A stretch of DNA of 64,000 bases from Panicum virgatum (Eukaryota > Streptophyta > Magnoliopsida > Poales > Poaceae), in the NCBI RefSeq assembly GCF_016808335.1, contig NC_053144.1:68991400-69055399 (forward strand). Direction: 5' to 3'. The notes under the pieces are model-generated. The model was not told the origin of the DNA, did not search any database, and saw only the letters and a program-made list of their open reading frames with translations. The translations under genes and the position numbers were made by a program. Every line of letters begins with the position of its first letter. The first letter of the stretch is position 1. Shown piece by piece: positions 52,892 through 64,000 of this stretch.

Positions 52892-53167
52892 AGTGTTAGC
52901 GATCATCAAGGGATGAAGCCGTGTGGTCCGAAGAAGATCAGTGCCCCTTTTCTTTTGTAGTTGTACCCGGTCGTGTAGTACGCGTTTGACCTTGCCCCTT
53001 GCTGTACCACCCTTGCTGTAATAAAGCTGCTTGTGCTTGTTGTTTGTGATGATTGCTTGTTGATTGTGTGCTTGCCGGCAGTAAATAGATACTGCCTTTT
53101 CAAAAAAAATACGACTTAATCGACTTAAACATCACCTAATCTTAGTCCCAATCCACTCGTTCTGCAG

Positions 53168-54556
53168 ATGGTTTCCCGGAGCATCACAAGGGCCTCCCGA
53201 GTCAGGGACCCTGCAGCCGCTGATGCAGGAGTACACCCTGACGGGCAAAACCATCCTCAGGAAGAACAAGAAGTGAGTCAGGGCAGAGGAGAAAATCATG
53301 GTGCACAGCTGCCACCACCACCACCACCACCTTTCGTGGACCTGGCACAAGTAATCCACAACCAGACTCTCATACTGGAGACACTGGCCAATGCTCTAGT
53401 GAACAGGCAGCCACGAGAGCAGACCTTTAATGACAAGCTGACAGCTTTTCTGAGGGCCAAGCCACCCACTTTTGCCGGATCCAGCAACCCCTTGGATGCA
53501 GATGACTGGCTCCGCGTGATCCAGAGGAAGCTCGAGCCATTTGGGTGCCAGGATCGAGATAAAGTTCTTCTGGCTGCACATCAACTCACCGGGACTGCCT
53601 TAGCCTGGTGGGAGAATTACTGCGCTGCCGCCAGAGATGCCTCCACCATCACCTGGAATGAATTCGTGAGGGAATTCCGCCGTTATCACATCCCCTCGGC
53701 CACCATGAAGCGCAAGGCAGATGAGTTCCGCGCACTTCAGCAGGGGAGTATGTCGGTGGAAGAATATACTTACCAGTTTATGGAGCTGTCTCGATATGCG
53801 CCATATGAAGTGAACGACGACGAGAAGAAGCAGGACATGTTCAAGAAGGGACTAAACCCAGAACTCAGGACCCTGCTCACCCCTCAGATCTATCCTGATT
53901 TTAACACCTTGATGAACAAGGCAATCCTCACCGAGAAGGCTAAGATTGATGAAAGGAAAGAGAACAAACGCAAGTTTCTGGAGAGTAAGTCTCGCCAGCA
54001 GGATCGTTTTCAGAAGACCAGAAGTCTCAGCTACAACGCACCAAGGTCCCAAGCCCCAATGCAGTACAAAACTCAGTCTCAAGTGACAGGACCACGGGCC
54101 CCTAACACACAGCCCAGAAGCCAGAACACTATGAGGGCCTCACAGAATAATGCGAGCCAGGTCACCAACAACAACAGCAACGTGAGAGCCTGCTTCAACT
54201 GCCGTGAGACGGGTCACTTCATCGCCGACTGCCCCTATGCCAAGAACAAGTCTGCTACTTCGGCTTTCTCCAACACAGTGAACGGACCCAAGCCAGTTCT
54301 GACCGGTGCCAACCGAGTGCCCCTCCGTGGCAACAGCAACAACAACAACAACCAGCAGAGGCAATCCCAGCAGTCTTTTGGACGAGCCCGTGTCAACCAC
54401 ATCGACGCACAGGAAGCTCAAGGAGCCCAGGGCGTAGTACTCGGTGAGTACCTAGTCAGCTCAACTCTTGCAACAGTACTGTTTGATTCTGGAGCATCAC
54501 ACTCATTCATATCCTCGAGTTTTGTGGAGAACCATAAATACCTACAGTACTACTAA
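53168..54556 (+). CDS. Gag with protease start, gypsy element, 462 aa
   Basis: Starts MVSRSITRASRV at ATG 53168, directly after actcgttctgcag. Pro run (PPPPPPPF) about residue 50, a retrotrans-gag domain with LTGTALAWWENY and FRRYHIPSATMKRKADEF (about 140-190), then a Gln/Asn-rich linker and a single CCHC knuckle CFNCRETGHFIADC (about 343). The protease motif LFDSGASHSFIS is at about 440. The frame then shifts, apparently through a missing base near 54536 in the A-run. The coding region up to that point has no break. Gag forms the virus-like particle that packages the element RNA. Confidence 0.95.
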   Translation: MVSRSITRASRVRDPAAADAGVHPDGQNHPQEEQEVSQGRGENHGAQLPPPPPPPFVDLAQVIHNQTLILETLANALVNRQPREQTFNDKLTAFLRAKPPTFAGSSNPLDADDWLRVIQRKLEPFGCQDRDKVLLAAHQLTGTALAWWENYCAAARDASTITWNEFVREFRRYHIPSATMKRKADEFRALQQGSMSVEEYTYQFMELSRYAPYEVNDDEKKQDMFKKGLNPELRTLLTPQIYPDFNTLMNKAILTEKAKIDERKENKRKFLESKSRQQDRFQKTRSLSYNAPRSQAPMQYKTQSQVTGPRAPNTQPRSQNTMRASQNNASQVTNNNSNVRACFNCRETGHFIADCPYAKNKSATSAFSNTVNGPKPVLTGANRVPLRGNSNNNNNQQRQSQQSFGRARVNHIDAQEAQGAQGVVLGEYLVSSTLATVLFDSGASHSFISSSFVENHKYLQYY

Positions 54557-57500
54557 AAACACCCCTAATAACCCGGACGCCCGGAGGAGACATCAGGTGT
54601 CAACTGGGTTGTCTACGGGTAAGGATCAATTTAAGTGGGGTAGAGTTTCTAGCAGACCTAGTAGTACTTAAGTCAGAAGGGATAGATGTGATCCTTGGAA
54701 TGGATTGGCTGAGCAAACACAATGGCCTCATAGGTTGCACGGATAAGGTAGTACATCTAACAAACTCAGAGGGAGTCCGAGTGACCTGTCATACCCGGGA
54801 AAGTGGAGCAAACCCGATGGTGTTTAGCATGGAAGCCAAGTCCTTGGAGGAAGTCCCAGTAGTGAATGAATACCCCGATGTCTTTCCCGAAGAACTTCCC
54901 GGTATGCCACCAGATAGGGACATAGAATTTATCATTGATCTTGTTCCTGGAACCGCCCCATAGCCAAGAGACCGTATAGGATGGCAGCCTCCGAGTTGGC
55001 AGAATTAAAGAAACAACTAGAGGATCTACAACGGATTGGCTTTATCAGGCCAAGTTCGTCACCTTGGGGAGCCCCGGTTCTATTCGTCAAGAAGAAGGAC
55101 GGAAGTATGAGGTTGTGTGTAGACTACCGGGCACTAAACGAAGTCACTATCAAAAATAAGTACCCCCTTCCCAGGATGATGATCTCTTTGATCAGTTAAA
55201 AGGAGCCAAGTACTTTTCCAAGATTGACCTAAGGTCCGGATATTTTCAGCTCAAGATTAGGGAAAGCGACATCCCGAAGACAGCCTTTGTCACCCGATAC
55301 GGACAGTTTGAGTTCACAGTGATGTCTTTCGGACTGACAAATGCAACCGGCCTATTTCATGAACCTCATGAATAAAGTTTTTATGGACGAGCTAGATAAG
55401 TTTGTCGTAGTCTTCATTGACGACATACTTATTTACTCGAAGAGCATTCAGGAGCACGAGCAGCACCTGAGGGTAGTTTGGAAAAACTGAGAGTGCATAG
55501 GCTATACGCCAAATTCAGCAAGTGTGAATTTTGGCTGGAGAAAGTAGCCTTCCATTGGTCATATTTTGACCGCAGAAGGAGTGGCAGTAGACCCCGAGAA
55601 GGTCGAAGCAGTATCCAACTGGCAGCCGCCGACCAATGTGAGTGAGATCAGGAGTTTCCTCGGATTAGCTGGGTACTATCGGAGATTTATTGAGGGATTC
55701 TCTAAGATAGCCCGGCCCATGACAGAGCTGGCTCAAGAAAGAAAAGAAGTTCACCTGGACGGAGTCGTGCGAAAGGAGCTTCCAGGAGTTGAAGCGAAGA
55801 TTGACGACAGCCCCAGTGCTAACCCTGCCGGATATTCATCGGGATTTCGTCATCTATTGTGATGCGTCCCGACAAGGATTGGGTTGTGTACTGATGCAAG
55901 ATGGGAAAGTCGTTGCATATGCTTCCCGTCAGCTCAGGACTCATGAGCGAAATTACCCAACCCATGACCTAGAACTTGCAGCCGTAGTGCACGCACTTAA
56001 GATCTGGAGGCATTATTTGATTGGAAATAAGTGCGAAATCTTTACCGATCATTAAAAGTCTGAAGTATATCTTCACCCAGCCGGACTTGAACTTGAGGCA
56101 AAGAAGATGGCTAGAATTAGTCAAAGATTATAATTTGGAAATTCATTATCACCCAGGGAAAGCAAATGTAGTAGCCGATGCTCTAAGTCGGAAGTCTTAT
56201 GGGCCTAAGAATGACCATTTACAAGAAGAAATGGCACGATTAAATGTGCACATTGTCCCTCGAGGTTCCAGCCAGTGCTGAACGTTCAATCCGCTCTGGA
56301 AGAAAGAATCAGGAAAGCCCAAAAGTCAGACAAGGGACTGATGGAAATCCGGAGGCAAAACCGGAGAAAATAAGGCCCCAGATTTTCGAGTTGATAATAA
56401 GGGAACGTTGTGGTATAAAGACAGAATTTGTGTGCCCCAGAAAGGAGATTTCAGGCAGTTTGATCATGGATGAAGCCCATAACTCGGCCTACTCAATTCA
56501 CCCAGGATCCACCAAAATGTATATGGACATAAAACAGAAGTATTGGTGGAATGGGATGAAGGCAGATATTGCATGATTTGTCGCCCGTTGTGATACTTGC
56601 CAGAGAATCAAAGCTGAACACCAGAAGCCAACAGGATTACTGCAACCCCTACCCATTCCGGTGTGGAAATGGGATGAAGTAGGAATGGACTTTGTGGTGG
56701 GCTTGCCCAGAACCCAGAAAGGACATGACTCCATATGGGTAATAGTGGATCGCCTTACTAAATCAGCTCACTTCATACCCGTATGGACCAACTATGACGG
56801 GGAGAAGCTAGCTAAGCTCTACATAGAGAACATAGTGAAATTGCATGGTGTGCCCAGCCGAATCGTTTCAGATAGAGGGACCCAGTTCACCTCAAGATTT
56901 TGGAAAGAGTTTGGCATAAAGCCATGGGCACCAAGCTAGACTTTAGTTCTGCTTATCATCCGCAGACGGATGGTCAGACGGAAAGGGTGAATCAGATTAT
57001 GGAAGATATGCTGAGAGCGTGTGTCCTCACTTATGGCAAGGATTGGGAGCAGAGTCTACCCTACGCCGAGTTCTCATACAACAACGGGTACCAAGCAAGC
57101 TTGGGCATGTCACCGTTTGAAGCTCTCTATGGAAGAAAATGCAGAACCCCTCTGATGTGGTCAGAAGTTGGAGAACGTGCCCTAGTCGGCCCCGCACTCA
57201 TAAAAGAAGCCGAAGAAAGAGTCGCCGAGATTCGAGAAAAGCTAAAAGCAGCCCAGTCCCGACAAAAGAGCTATGCGGACAAGAAAAGACGGGAAATAAG
57301 TTTCAACCCAGGAGATTTCGTGTATCTCAAGGTATCAACCATTCGAGGAACCCGGAGATTCCAGGTACAAGGAAAACTGGCCCCTAGGTACATTGGACCA
57401 TACCGAGTTTCGAAGAAAGTTGGAGCAGTAGCATACCGATTGGAATTACCAGAAGAAATGTCAGATATACATCCGGTATTTCACGTCTCGCAGCTAAGAA

Positions 57501-57736
57501 GATGTCTGAGAGTACCCGAGGTAGAGCATGTGCCAGCAGAAATGATAGATCTACAGCCAGACCTGCGATATCAGGAAGTACCGGTCAAGATTCTAGACAC
57601 CATCACCAGGAGAACCAGAAACTCCGAAGTACGAATTTGCAGAGTTCAGTGGAGCAGACACGGAGTAAAAAGAAGCTACGTGGGAACGCGAAGATGCCCT
57701 GAAGAAGGAATTTCCCCACCTGTTTAGGAACCAGTC
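54557..57736 (+). pseudogene. Gypsy pol remnant: protease tail, reverse transcriptase, RNase H, integrase, chromodomain
   Basis: The parts appear in order but in alternating frames. ILGMDWLSKHNG belongs to the protease/linker (54688). [20 protein letters not shown] (about 55070) and [10 protein letters not shown] (about 55420) are reverse transcriptase. [17 protein letters not shown] and [19 protein letters not shown] are RNase H (55840-55990). The HHCC-type zinc region and DFVVGLP, VSDRGTQFTS and TDGQTERVN (56460-57000) are integrase. The last stretch, up to WSRH (about 57650), resembles the chromodomain of Tekay elements. At least ten apparent single-base frame breaks and a TGA at 56574-56576 interrupt it. 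The copy cannot make active pol as written. Confidence 0.92.
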
Positions 57737-57756
57737 GAATCTCGAGGACGAGATTC

Positions 57757-57775
57757 ATTTTAAGTGGGGTAGGTT
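57757..57775 (+). promoter_or_regulatory. Purine-rich tract before LTR 2
   Basis: ttttaagtggggtaggtt precedes LTR 2, the plus-strand priming place for retrotransposons. Confidence 0.7.
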
Positions 57776-60700
57776 TGTAACATCCCGAAAATTACCTAAA
57801 TAAATCGTGCGCTAAAATTTTGCTTCGTCGTTAAGCTCGAGACCCCTCCTTGAAACCCTAACCCCAGTTCTGCCAGATCTCCCGATTCCCCAAGGACCCG
57901 ACACCCGTATCCAGCACCCTATTTCTCCTCGACCCGTGCGTCGCGTTCTCGCGCGCCCGGACGCCAAGCGTGGCCGACAGGCTCCGCGATCGGCGCCGTG
58001 ATCCCGGCGCGGATCCCTCTCTCCCTCTCTCCTTTTTCCCTTTTCTTTCCCCCTCCTTTTTCCTTTCTTTTCTTTTTTTTCCATTTTCTTTTCTCCTTTC
58101 TTTCCTTTTCTTTTCCCTCTCCTTCCCTCTCCTCTCTTTCTTTCCTTCTCCTCTGCCGCGCGCCTGGCCCGCGCCCTCCCCTCGCCCCCTGCTCACCCTG
58201 CCGCGCTCTCCACCCGGGCACGCCCGCCCTTGGGCCCAGCTCCGGTCGCGCAGCACGCCCGGCCCGGCCGGTCCTCCTCCCCGCGCGCCCCCTGGCCGTG
58301 CCCCACCTGCCGCCCGCGCCACCACCGCACACGCGCGCGCCCGCCTGAGCTGAGCCACGCCAAGGCGACACGGTGCCGTGTCGAGCCGAGCGCACAGCGC
58401 CGGCGACTGCGGCACAGCGCCGCCTGCGCGCGGTCACCGCTTGCCCAAGGCACCGCCACGCGGTCCGCCCATCGACGACCCCCGCACAGGGCCATCGGCG
58501 ACCCCACCGTCGCGTCCCATCCCGCTCGCCGGCCCCGCTCCCACCGCCACCGACTTGGCCGCCTATAAAAGACCCCGCAGAGCCCTCCCCGAGCTCCACC
58601 GCCAACCGCCGCACGGTTTTTTCCCGAGCCCCAGCGTCCCACGCCTCCTCTCTTCAGCCTGCAGCGCCGCCGCTTGCCTTGCCACCGCCGGCCACCGCGG
58701 AGCCCCCCTCCCCACTGCCCCTCGACCCGAATCGAGGTAGGTTTGGGCACCTCTGAGGCCCAATGGTGCTCCTCCCCCTCTTGACCGCCGCCGCCCCTCT
58801 GGATTACCGATCCAGGGCCGCCACCACCCGCCGCCGCCGGCCGCCATGGCCGAGCCACCCCAGGCCGCCACGGGCTGAGCCGCGGCCGGGAATCAACCCC
58901 GCACGCCTCCCTGGCCCTTTTCCCCCTACTCCGGGCTGCCGTCGTGCCCCCAGGCCGCGGGCCCGTGAGCTCCGACGAGCGCCGGCCTCCCTCCCCTGTT
59001 TCCCAGCGCGGGGGAGGAAGAGGACTGGCATTTTTGCCAAGAACCCCCTCCACTTTCCTCTATTCATTAAAGAAACCCCACCCCTTTAGGCCCTTTTTCA
59101 TTTAAAACCCCTTCTTTTATTATATTCCCAAAATAAACCCCACTATATAAACATAATTACAAATAAAACCCTGACTCTTTTAGATTAACCCAAGAAACTT
59201 TTAAAATTTAAACAAAGCCCCTGCTTACTTAATCCTAATTACAACTAGGTCCCTAGACCCCTGTTTAGGGCCTAAACGCTTCCCTGACCTATCCTTTTAT
59301 GTGCCTAACGACCCCGGCTTAACCTAAAATTTTACCCCGCCTCTCCTAACTCAGCTTTGGCCATACCATTCAGAAACCATCCAAAAATAATACTCTATGC
59401 TCTATATTCCATGTGTTCCCGTTTCGAGCTCGACGACAAATCTTTGTTTGATTGTGTGTTTGTTTGTGTGCGCTGTAGACCACGGAGTGACCGAAGGAGA
59501 GCCCGTTGTCGAGCAGTTCTGTGAGCAGGAGAACGAGGACCCGTTCCGCGACCCCGAGCCCGAAGGACAGGACTTCCCCGAGGGCTTTGAAGACGGCAAG
59601 TTCAATCCCATCCTTTGATGCATGTTTCTGTCCTAGTTTTTATAAACACCACCCAATGGCCTGTTTTATAAATTGCATATGTTTTGCTTGCATGAAAACA
59701 CGGTTGGATAGCCACCCCTTGACTTGTGATGACCATTCCTTGACCACCTAGATTAATGTCTGATTTTGCTTGGACGTTAATCGATATTAGAACGCTCAGG
59801 ACTTTACTCATAATATGATTTATTTGATAAAGAAAATGTGTGCGTGTGGGAAGGGATAAAATGTGGATTTCGAAAGATGAGTATGGACGAGATGAACGGC
59901 ATTTCTGTGTGATTTGCCGATTGGTGTGCTTGTGCCTGTGTGGCAGAGCAAGGAGGGAGATATCCATCTTGTCGTGTCTAAGGACCGAGTTGGTGTGTCA
60001 TCTCACCTAACTCCATTATCGTGCAAACCACTCGACCGTTGAATGGGCAACGGCGTAGCATAAATCCCACTAGTTGGTGTGGTAGCCATCAGGAGAGCTG
60101 AGAGCAACGGGTGACTAAGGAAAAGGGATAAGCCCCGAGTGACTTATGCCCGGTTATACCTAAGTGAACGGTCAATGACCCCTTGGTGCGTCCCGTGATG
60201 GCTAGTCAGGCTTAGCTATGGTGGGTAATGGCTATGTTGGGATCTACACCGACACGACGGTGTTCGAGTTGTGGTATCCTACTTGTGGGTAAAGTTGCAC
60301 ACCTCTGCAGAGTTAAGAATCTATTCGAATAGTCCGTGCCCACGGTATTGGGCGAGTTATGGTGTGGTCACATAACTAGTGTTTTCTCTGGGATGGGCTG
60401 GTGTGAGTTGTTTTGGAATTGGTCCCGGCAGTTGTGCCGTGTGCTACGTCGGACGGGGAGTCCGGTAGCAGTTTTAAAACCTGAACTCTGTGTTAATGCC
60501 AAAAACTGATTTCTAAATGGTTTTCTATAAAGTAAACCCCTGCATAAAGTATCGCTTTTCGGCAAATTAAACCGTAACCTTATCCTTGATTTACCTATGC
60601 ATATTATTCTGTTATAACCCCCTCCGTGGGTGTGGTTGGACTTGCTGAGTACGTTTGTACTCACCCCACTCTTACTTTTTACAGAAGAAGACCCGGACTT

Positions 60701-60991
60701 CGTACCAGACGACGCCGAGTAGGGTTATCGTTCTACACCCAACCTTACCTGTGGAACCGGCCCTGTTGAGATGCCTCCGCTGTCGCAGTACTCTGAGCCC
60801 GTAGTAGACCCTATGTGGTTCGCGGGTCTGGTGTTATGTCGTAGCCTGGTTAATTATTATTATCATCTGTATCGAGTGTCCGCCAAGGTTTGTAAGGTTT
60901 TGAACCATCTGATGTAATAAATGTGGCATCAGCCTCCTGGGACTGGTGCTTTGTATCACATATAAGTCTTCTCTTATGAGGGGACGCTTCA
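57776..60991 (+). repeat. LTR 2, 3216 bp
   Basis: Full-length copy of LTR 1 with TATA box at 58564-58571 and the same exon-like segments A and B. It is followed directly by a primer site and interior start sequence, so it behaves as a 5' LTR of an adjoining truncated copy. Confidence 0.95.
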
Positions 60992-61167
60992 GGTGGTATC
61001 AGAGCCGTAGGTTGGCCGTAGGACGTGACCCTAGGAGCGAAACCCGTTTTCAGGACCCTTCGCCTTAGGACTCTTCTATCCTTAATCCTTTTCTCACACA
61101 AATACTTACCTTGGGTTCTTGCCCTGTTCCAGATGGCTGACAATGGATGGATCGGCGGAATCTGTTT
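60992..61167 (+). repeat. Duplicate of interior start (primer site to early ORF0a)
   Basis: Identical by eye to 50841-51017, including the primer site and the first codons of ORF0a, up to a 10-bp CGCAGAGCCC shared by ORF0a and the LTR. Confidence 0.95.
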
Positions 61168-63583
61168 CGCAGAGCCCTCCCCGAGCTCCACCGCCACCGC
61201 CGCACGGTTTTTCCCGAGCCCCAGCGTCCCACGCCTCCTCTCTTCAGCCTGCAGCGCCGCCGCTTGCCTTGCCACCGCCGGCCACCGCGGAGCCCCCCTC
61301 CCCACTGCCCCTCGACCCGAATCGAGGTAGGTTTGGGCACCTCTGAGGCCCAATGGTGCTCCTCCCCCTCCTCTTGACCGCCGCCGCCCCTCTGGATTAC
61401 GGATCCAGGGCCGCCACCACCCGCCGCCGCCGGCCGCCGTGGCCGAGCCACCCCAGGCCGCCACGGGCTGAGCCGCGGCCGGGAATCAACCCCGCACGCC
61501 TCCCTGGCCCTTTTCCCCCTACTCCGGGCTGCCGCCGTGCCCCCAGGCCGCGGGCCCGTGAGCTCCGACGAGCGCCGGCCTCCCTCCCCTGTTTCCCAGC
61601 GCGGGGGAGGAAGAGGACTGGCATTTTTGCCAAGAACCCCCTCCACTTTCCTCTATTCATTAAAGAAACCCCACCCCTTTAGGCCCTTTTTCATTTAAAA
61701 CCCCTTCTTTTATTATATTCCCAAAATAAACCCCACTATATAAACATAATTACAAATAAAACCCTGACTCTTTTAGATTAACCCAAGAAACTTTTAAAAT
61801 TTAAACAAAGCCCCTGCTTACTTAATCCTAATTACAACTAGGTCCCTAGACCCCTGTTTAGGGCCTAAACGCTTCCCTGACCTATCCTTTTATGTGCCTA
61901 ACGACCCCGGCTTAACCTAAAATTTTACCCCGCCTCTCCTAACTCAGCTTTGGCCATACCATTCAGAAACCATCCAAAAATAATACTCTATGCTCTATAT
62001 TCCATGTGTTCCCGTTTCGAGCTCGACGACAAATCTTTGTTTTGATTGTGTGTTTGTTTGTGTGCGCTGTAGACCACGGAGTGACCGAAGGAGAGCCCGT
62101 TGTCGAGCAGTTCTGTGAGCAGGAGAACGAGGACCCGTTCCGCGACCCCGAGCCCGAAGGACAGGACTTCCCCGAGGGCTTTGAAGACGGCAAGTTCAAT
62201 CCCATCCTTTGATGCATGTTTCTGTCCTAGTTTTTATAAACACCACCCAATGGCCTGTTTTATAAATTGCATATGTTTTGCTTGCATGAAAACACGGTTG
62301 GATAGCCACCCCTTGACTTGTGATGACCATTCCTTGACCACCTAGATTAATGTCTGATTTTGCTTGGACGTTAATCGATATTAGAACGCTCAGGACTTTA
62401 CTCATAATATGATTTATTTGATAAAGAAAATGTGTGCGTGTGGGAAGGGATAAAATGTGGATTTCGAAAGATGAGTATGGACGAGATGGACGGCATTTCT
62501 GTGTGATTTGCCGATTGGTGTGCTTGTGCCTGTGTGGCAGAGCAAGGAGGGAGATATCCATCTTGTCGTGTCTAAGGACCGAGTTGGTGTGTCATCTCAC
62601 CTAACTCCATTATCGTGCAAACCACTCGACCGTTGAATGGGCAACGGCGTAGCATAAATCCCACTAGTTGGTGTGGTAGCCATCAGGAGAGCTGAGAGCA
62701 ACGGGTGACTAAGGAAAAGGGATAAGCCCCGAGTGACTTATGCCCGGTTATACCTAAGTGAACGGTCAATGACCCCTTGGTGCGTCCCGTGATGGCTAGT
62801 CAGGCTTAGCTATGGTGGGTAATGGCTATGTTGGGATCTACACCGACACGACGGTGTTCGAGTTGTGGTATCCTACTTGTGGGTAAAGTTGCACACCTCT
62901 GCAGAGTTAAGAATCTATTCGAATAGTCCGTGCCCACGGTATTGGGCGAGTTACGGTGTGGTCACATAACTAGTGTTTCTCTGGGATGGGCTGGTGTGAG
63001 TTGTTTTGGAATTGGTCCCGGCAGTTGTGCCGTGTGCTACGTCGGACGGGGAGTCCGGTAGCAGTTTTAAAACCTGAACTCTGTGTTAATGCCAAAAACT
63101 GATTTCTAAATGGTTTTCTATAAAGTAAACCCCTGCATAAAGTATCGCTTTTTGGCAAATTAAACCGTAACCTTATCCTTGATTTACCTATGCATATTAT
63201 TCTGTTATAACCCCCTCCGTGGGTGTGGTTGGACTTGCTGAGTACGTTTGTACTCACCCCACTCTTACTTTTTACAGAAGAAGACCCGGACTTCGTACCA
63301 GACGACGCCGAGTAGGGTTATCGTTCTACACCCAACCTTACCTGTGGAACCGGCCCTGTTGAGATGCCTCCGCTGTCGCAGTACTCTGAGCCCGTAGTAG
63401 ACCCTATGTGGTTCGCGGTCTGGTGTTATGTCGTAGCCTGGTTAATTATTATTATCATCTGTATCGAGTGTCCGCCAAGGTTTGTAAGGTTTTGAACCAT
63501 CTGATGTAATAAATGTGGCATCAGCCTCCTGGGACTGGTGCTTTGTATCACATATAAGTCTTCTCTTATGAGGGGACGCTTCA
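61168..63583 (+). repeat. LTR 3, truncated at its 5' side, 2416 bp
   Basis: Starts at the LTR 1 position 48428 and runs to the standard LTR end. It lacks the whole U3 including the TATA box and begins just after it. Differences from LTR 1: a 3-bp insertion near 61370 and about five substitutions by eye. Confidence 0.95.
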
Positions 63584-64000
63584 CTTAGTCTGTTCATGTT
63601 CTGTTTAGGGTAATATTTTACTAAATTTATTGTTGCTTGTGATCTGAGTTGTTGTTTTAATTAGCAAACCTTGAGTTAAATGCTATAGGAATCAAACACC
63701 ACTCATTTTATGAAGTTAGTATATCTTGCTTGTGTTGTTGATCATGATGCCTTGTGTAGTTAAATTTGGTATTTAACTACTCTATAAACGATTGCCCATG
63801 TCTGTTTTAATGTTGTTCTTGCATTACATGTAGACACGACTGCCTTATCGGACGGGACGTACGAGCTGATCCCGGAATCTGACGGAGGTGATCTCGAAGC
63901 TCAAGTAAACACTGCTGAACTAACTGAAGCCCCGGACCAAAGTTCGGAAGAGCCTAGAGCTGAAATAGTTAGCAACTACCGAGAAGGCAAGCCCCGGACA
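63584..64000 (+). mobile_element. Outer LTR retrotransposon, continuation
   Basis: Continues the outer LTR interrupted at 47629, opening with the duplicated CTTAG. An acceptor-like gcattacatgtag ends at 63833; from 63834 to 63986 an open acidic segment (TTALSDGTYELIPESDGGDL, then QVNTAELTEAPD) ends before GCAAGC, the same layout and phase as segment A of the inner LTRs. Confidence 0.7.
63834..63986 (+). other. Exon-like coding segment in the outer LTR
   Basis: Phase 1 at both edges, starting AC after tag and ending G before GCAAGC, exactly as inner segment A. It has no stop codon and is rich in Glu and Asp. Sequence differs from the inner segment but the architecture is the same. Confidence 0.5.

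Larger units (their letters stand above)
47630..63583 (+). mobile_element. Tekay-type (Ty3/gypsy chromovirus) element with three LTRs, 15,954 bp
   Basis: Order: full LTR 1 (47630-50840), interior (50841-57775), full LTR 2 (57776-60991), a 176-bp copy of the interior start (60992-61167), and a 5'-truncated LTR 3 (61168-63583). The whole is flanked by a perfect 5-bp target duplication CTTAG (47625-47629 and 63584-63588). The chromodomain-like carboxy end of the integrase region and the long LTRs place it in the Tekay/Del lineage; assignment is by motif memory. Confidence 0.92.

Overview
The window looks like repeat-dominated nuclear DNA of a grass (Poaceae), most likely a panicoid; the species call is inference. 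The evidence is Tourist/Stowaway-type MITEs with grass-type termini, CACTA elements with accggt-rich subterminal repeats, a Tekay-type chromovirus with 3.2-kb LTRs, a Copia element, and genes with GC-rich first exons. It is not bacterial: no operons, rRNA or CRISPR were seen.

Layout. 1-1414: 3' part of an LTR retrotransposon with its 3' LTR. 1973-2700: two MITE-like units in tandem. 3464-6285: an AT-rich organelle-derived block with pieces of mitochondrial nad5 and plastid ccsA, flanked on both sides by GC-rich DNA. 7577-10292: an LTR-like fragment, a 200-bp three-unit tandem repeat and other small duplications. 10293-11457: a Mutator-like element with 181-bp inverted ends and a perfect 9-bp target duplication. 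11869-14674 (minus): an intact four-exon adenylate kinase gene. 15484-17300 (minus): a DUF295 gene copy split by a small CACTA element. 17778-18428: a LINE-type RNase H tail. 18540-23290: AT-rich repeats, Stowaway MITEs, a second DUF295 fragment and a Helitron end. 23315-24295 (minus): an open DUF295 gene. 24788-25122 (minus): an intact two-exon plant defensin. 27470-35420: a duplicated block whose first copy is interrupted by a young, nearly intact Copia element (28435-33286).

37618 to the window end is a nest: a CACTA element with a TNP2-type transposase, entered by an outer LTR retrotransposon (LTR from 45646), itself entered by an inner Tekay-type gypsy element (47630-63583). The CACTA carries four tandem ~562-bp units, each an inverted repeat built from a fragment of a GPN-loop GTPase gene. 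The inner gypsy element has three LTRs inside one 5-bp target duplication, two paralogous extra ORFs before gag, splice-acceptor-like sequence directly before each of its three ORF starts, and a phase-consistent exon-like segment inside its LTRs.

Likely functional host genes are few: adenylate kinase (nucleotide homeostasis, probably organellar), the defensin (secreted antimicrobial peptide) and possibly the 326-aa DUF295 protein. Nearly everything else is mobile-element sequence or its debris. Comparisons between repeats were made by eye; no database search or alignment program was run.
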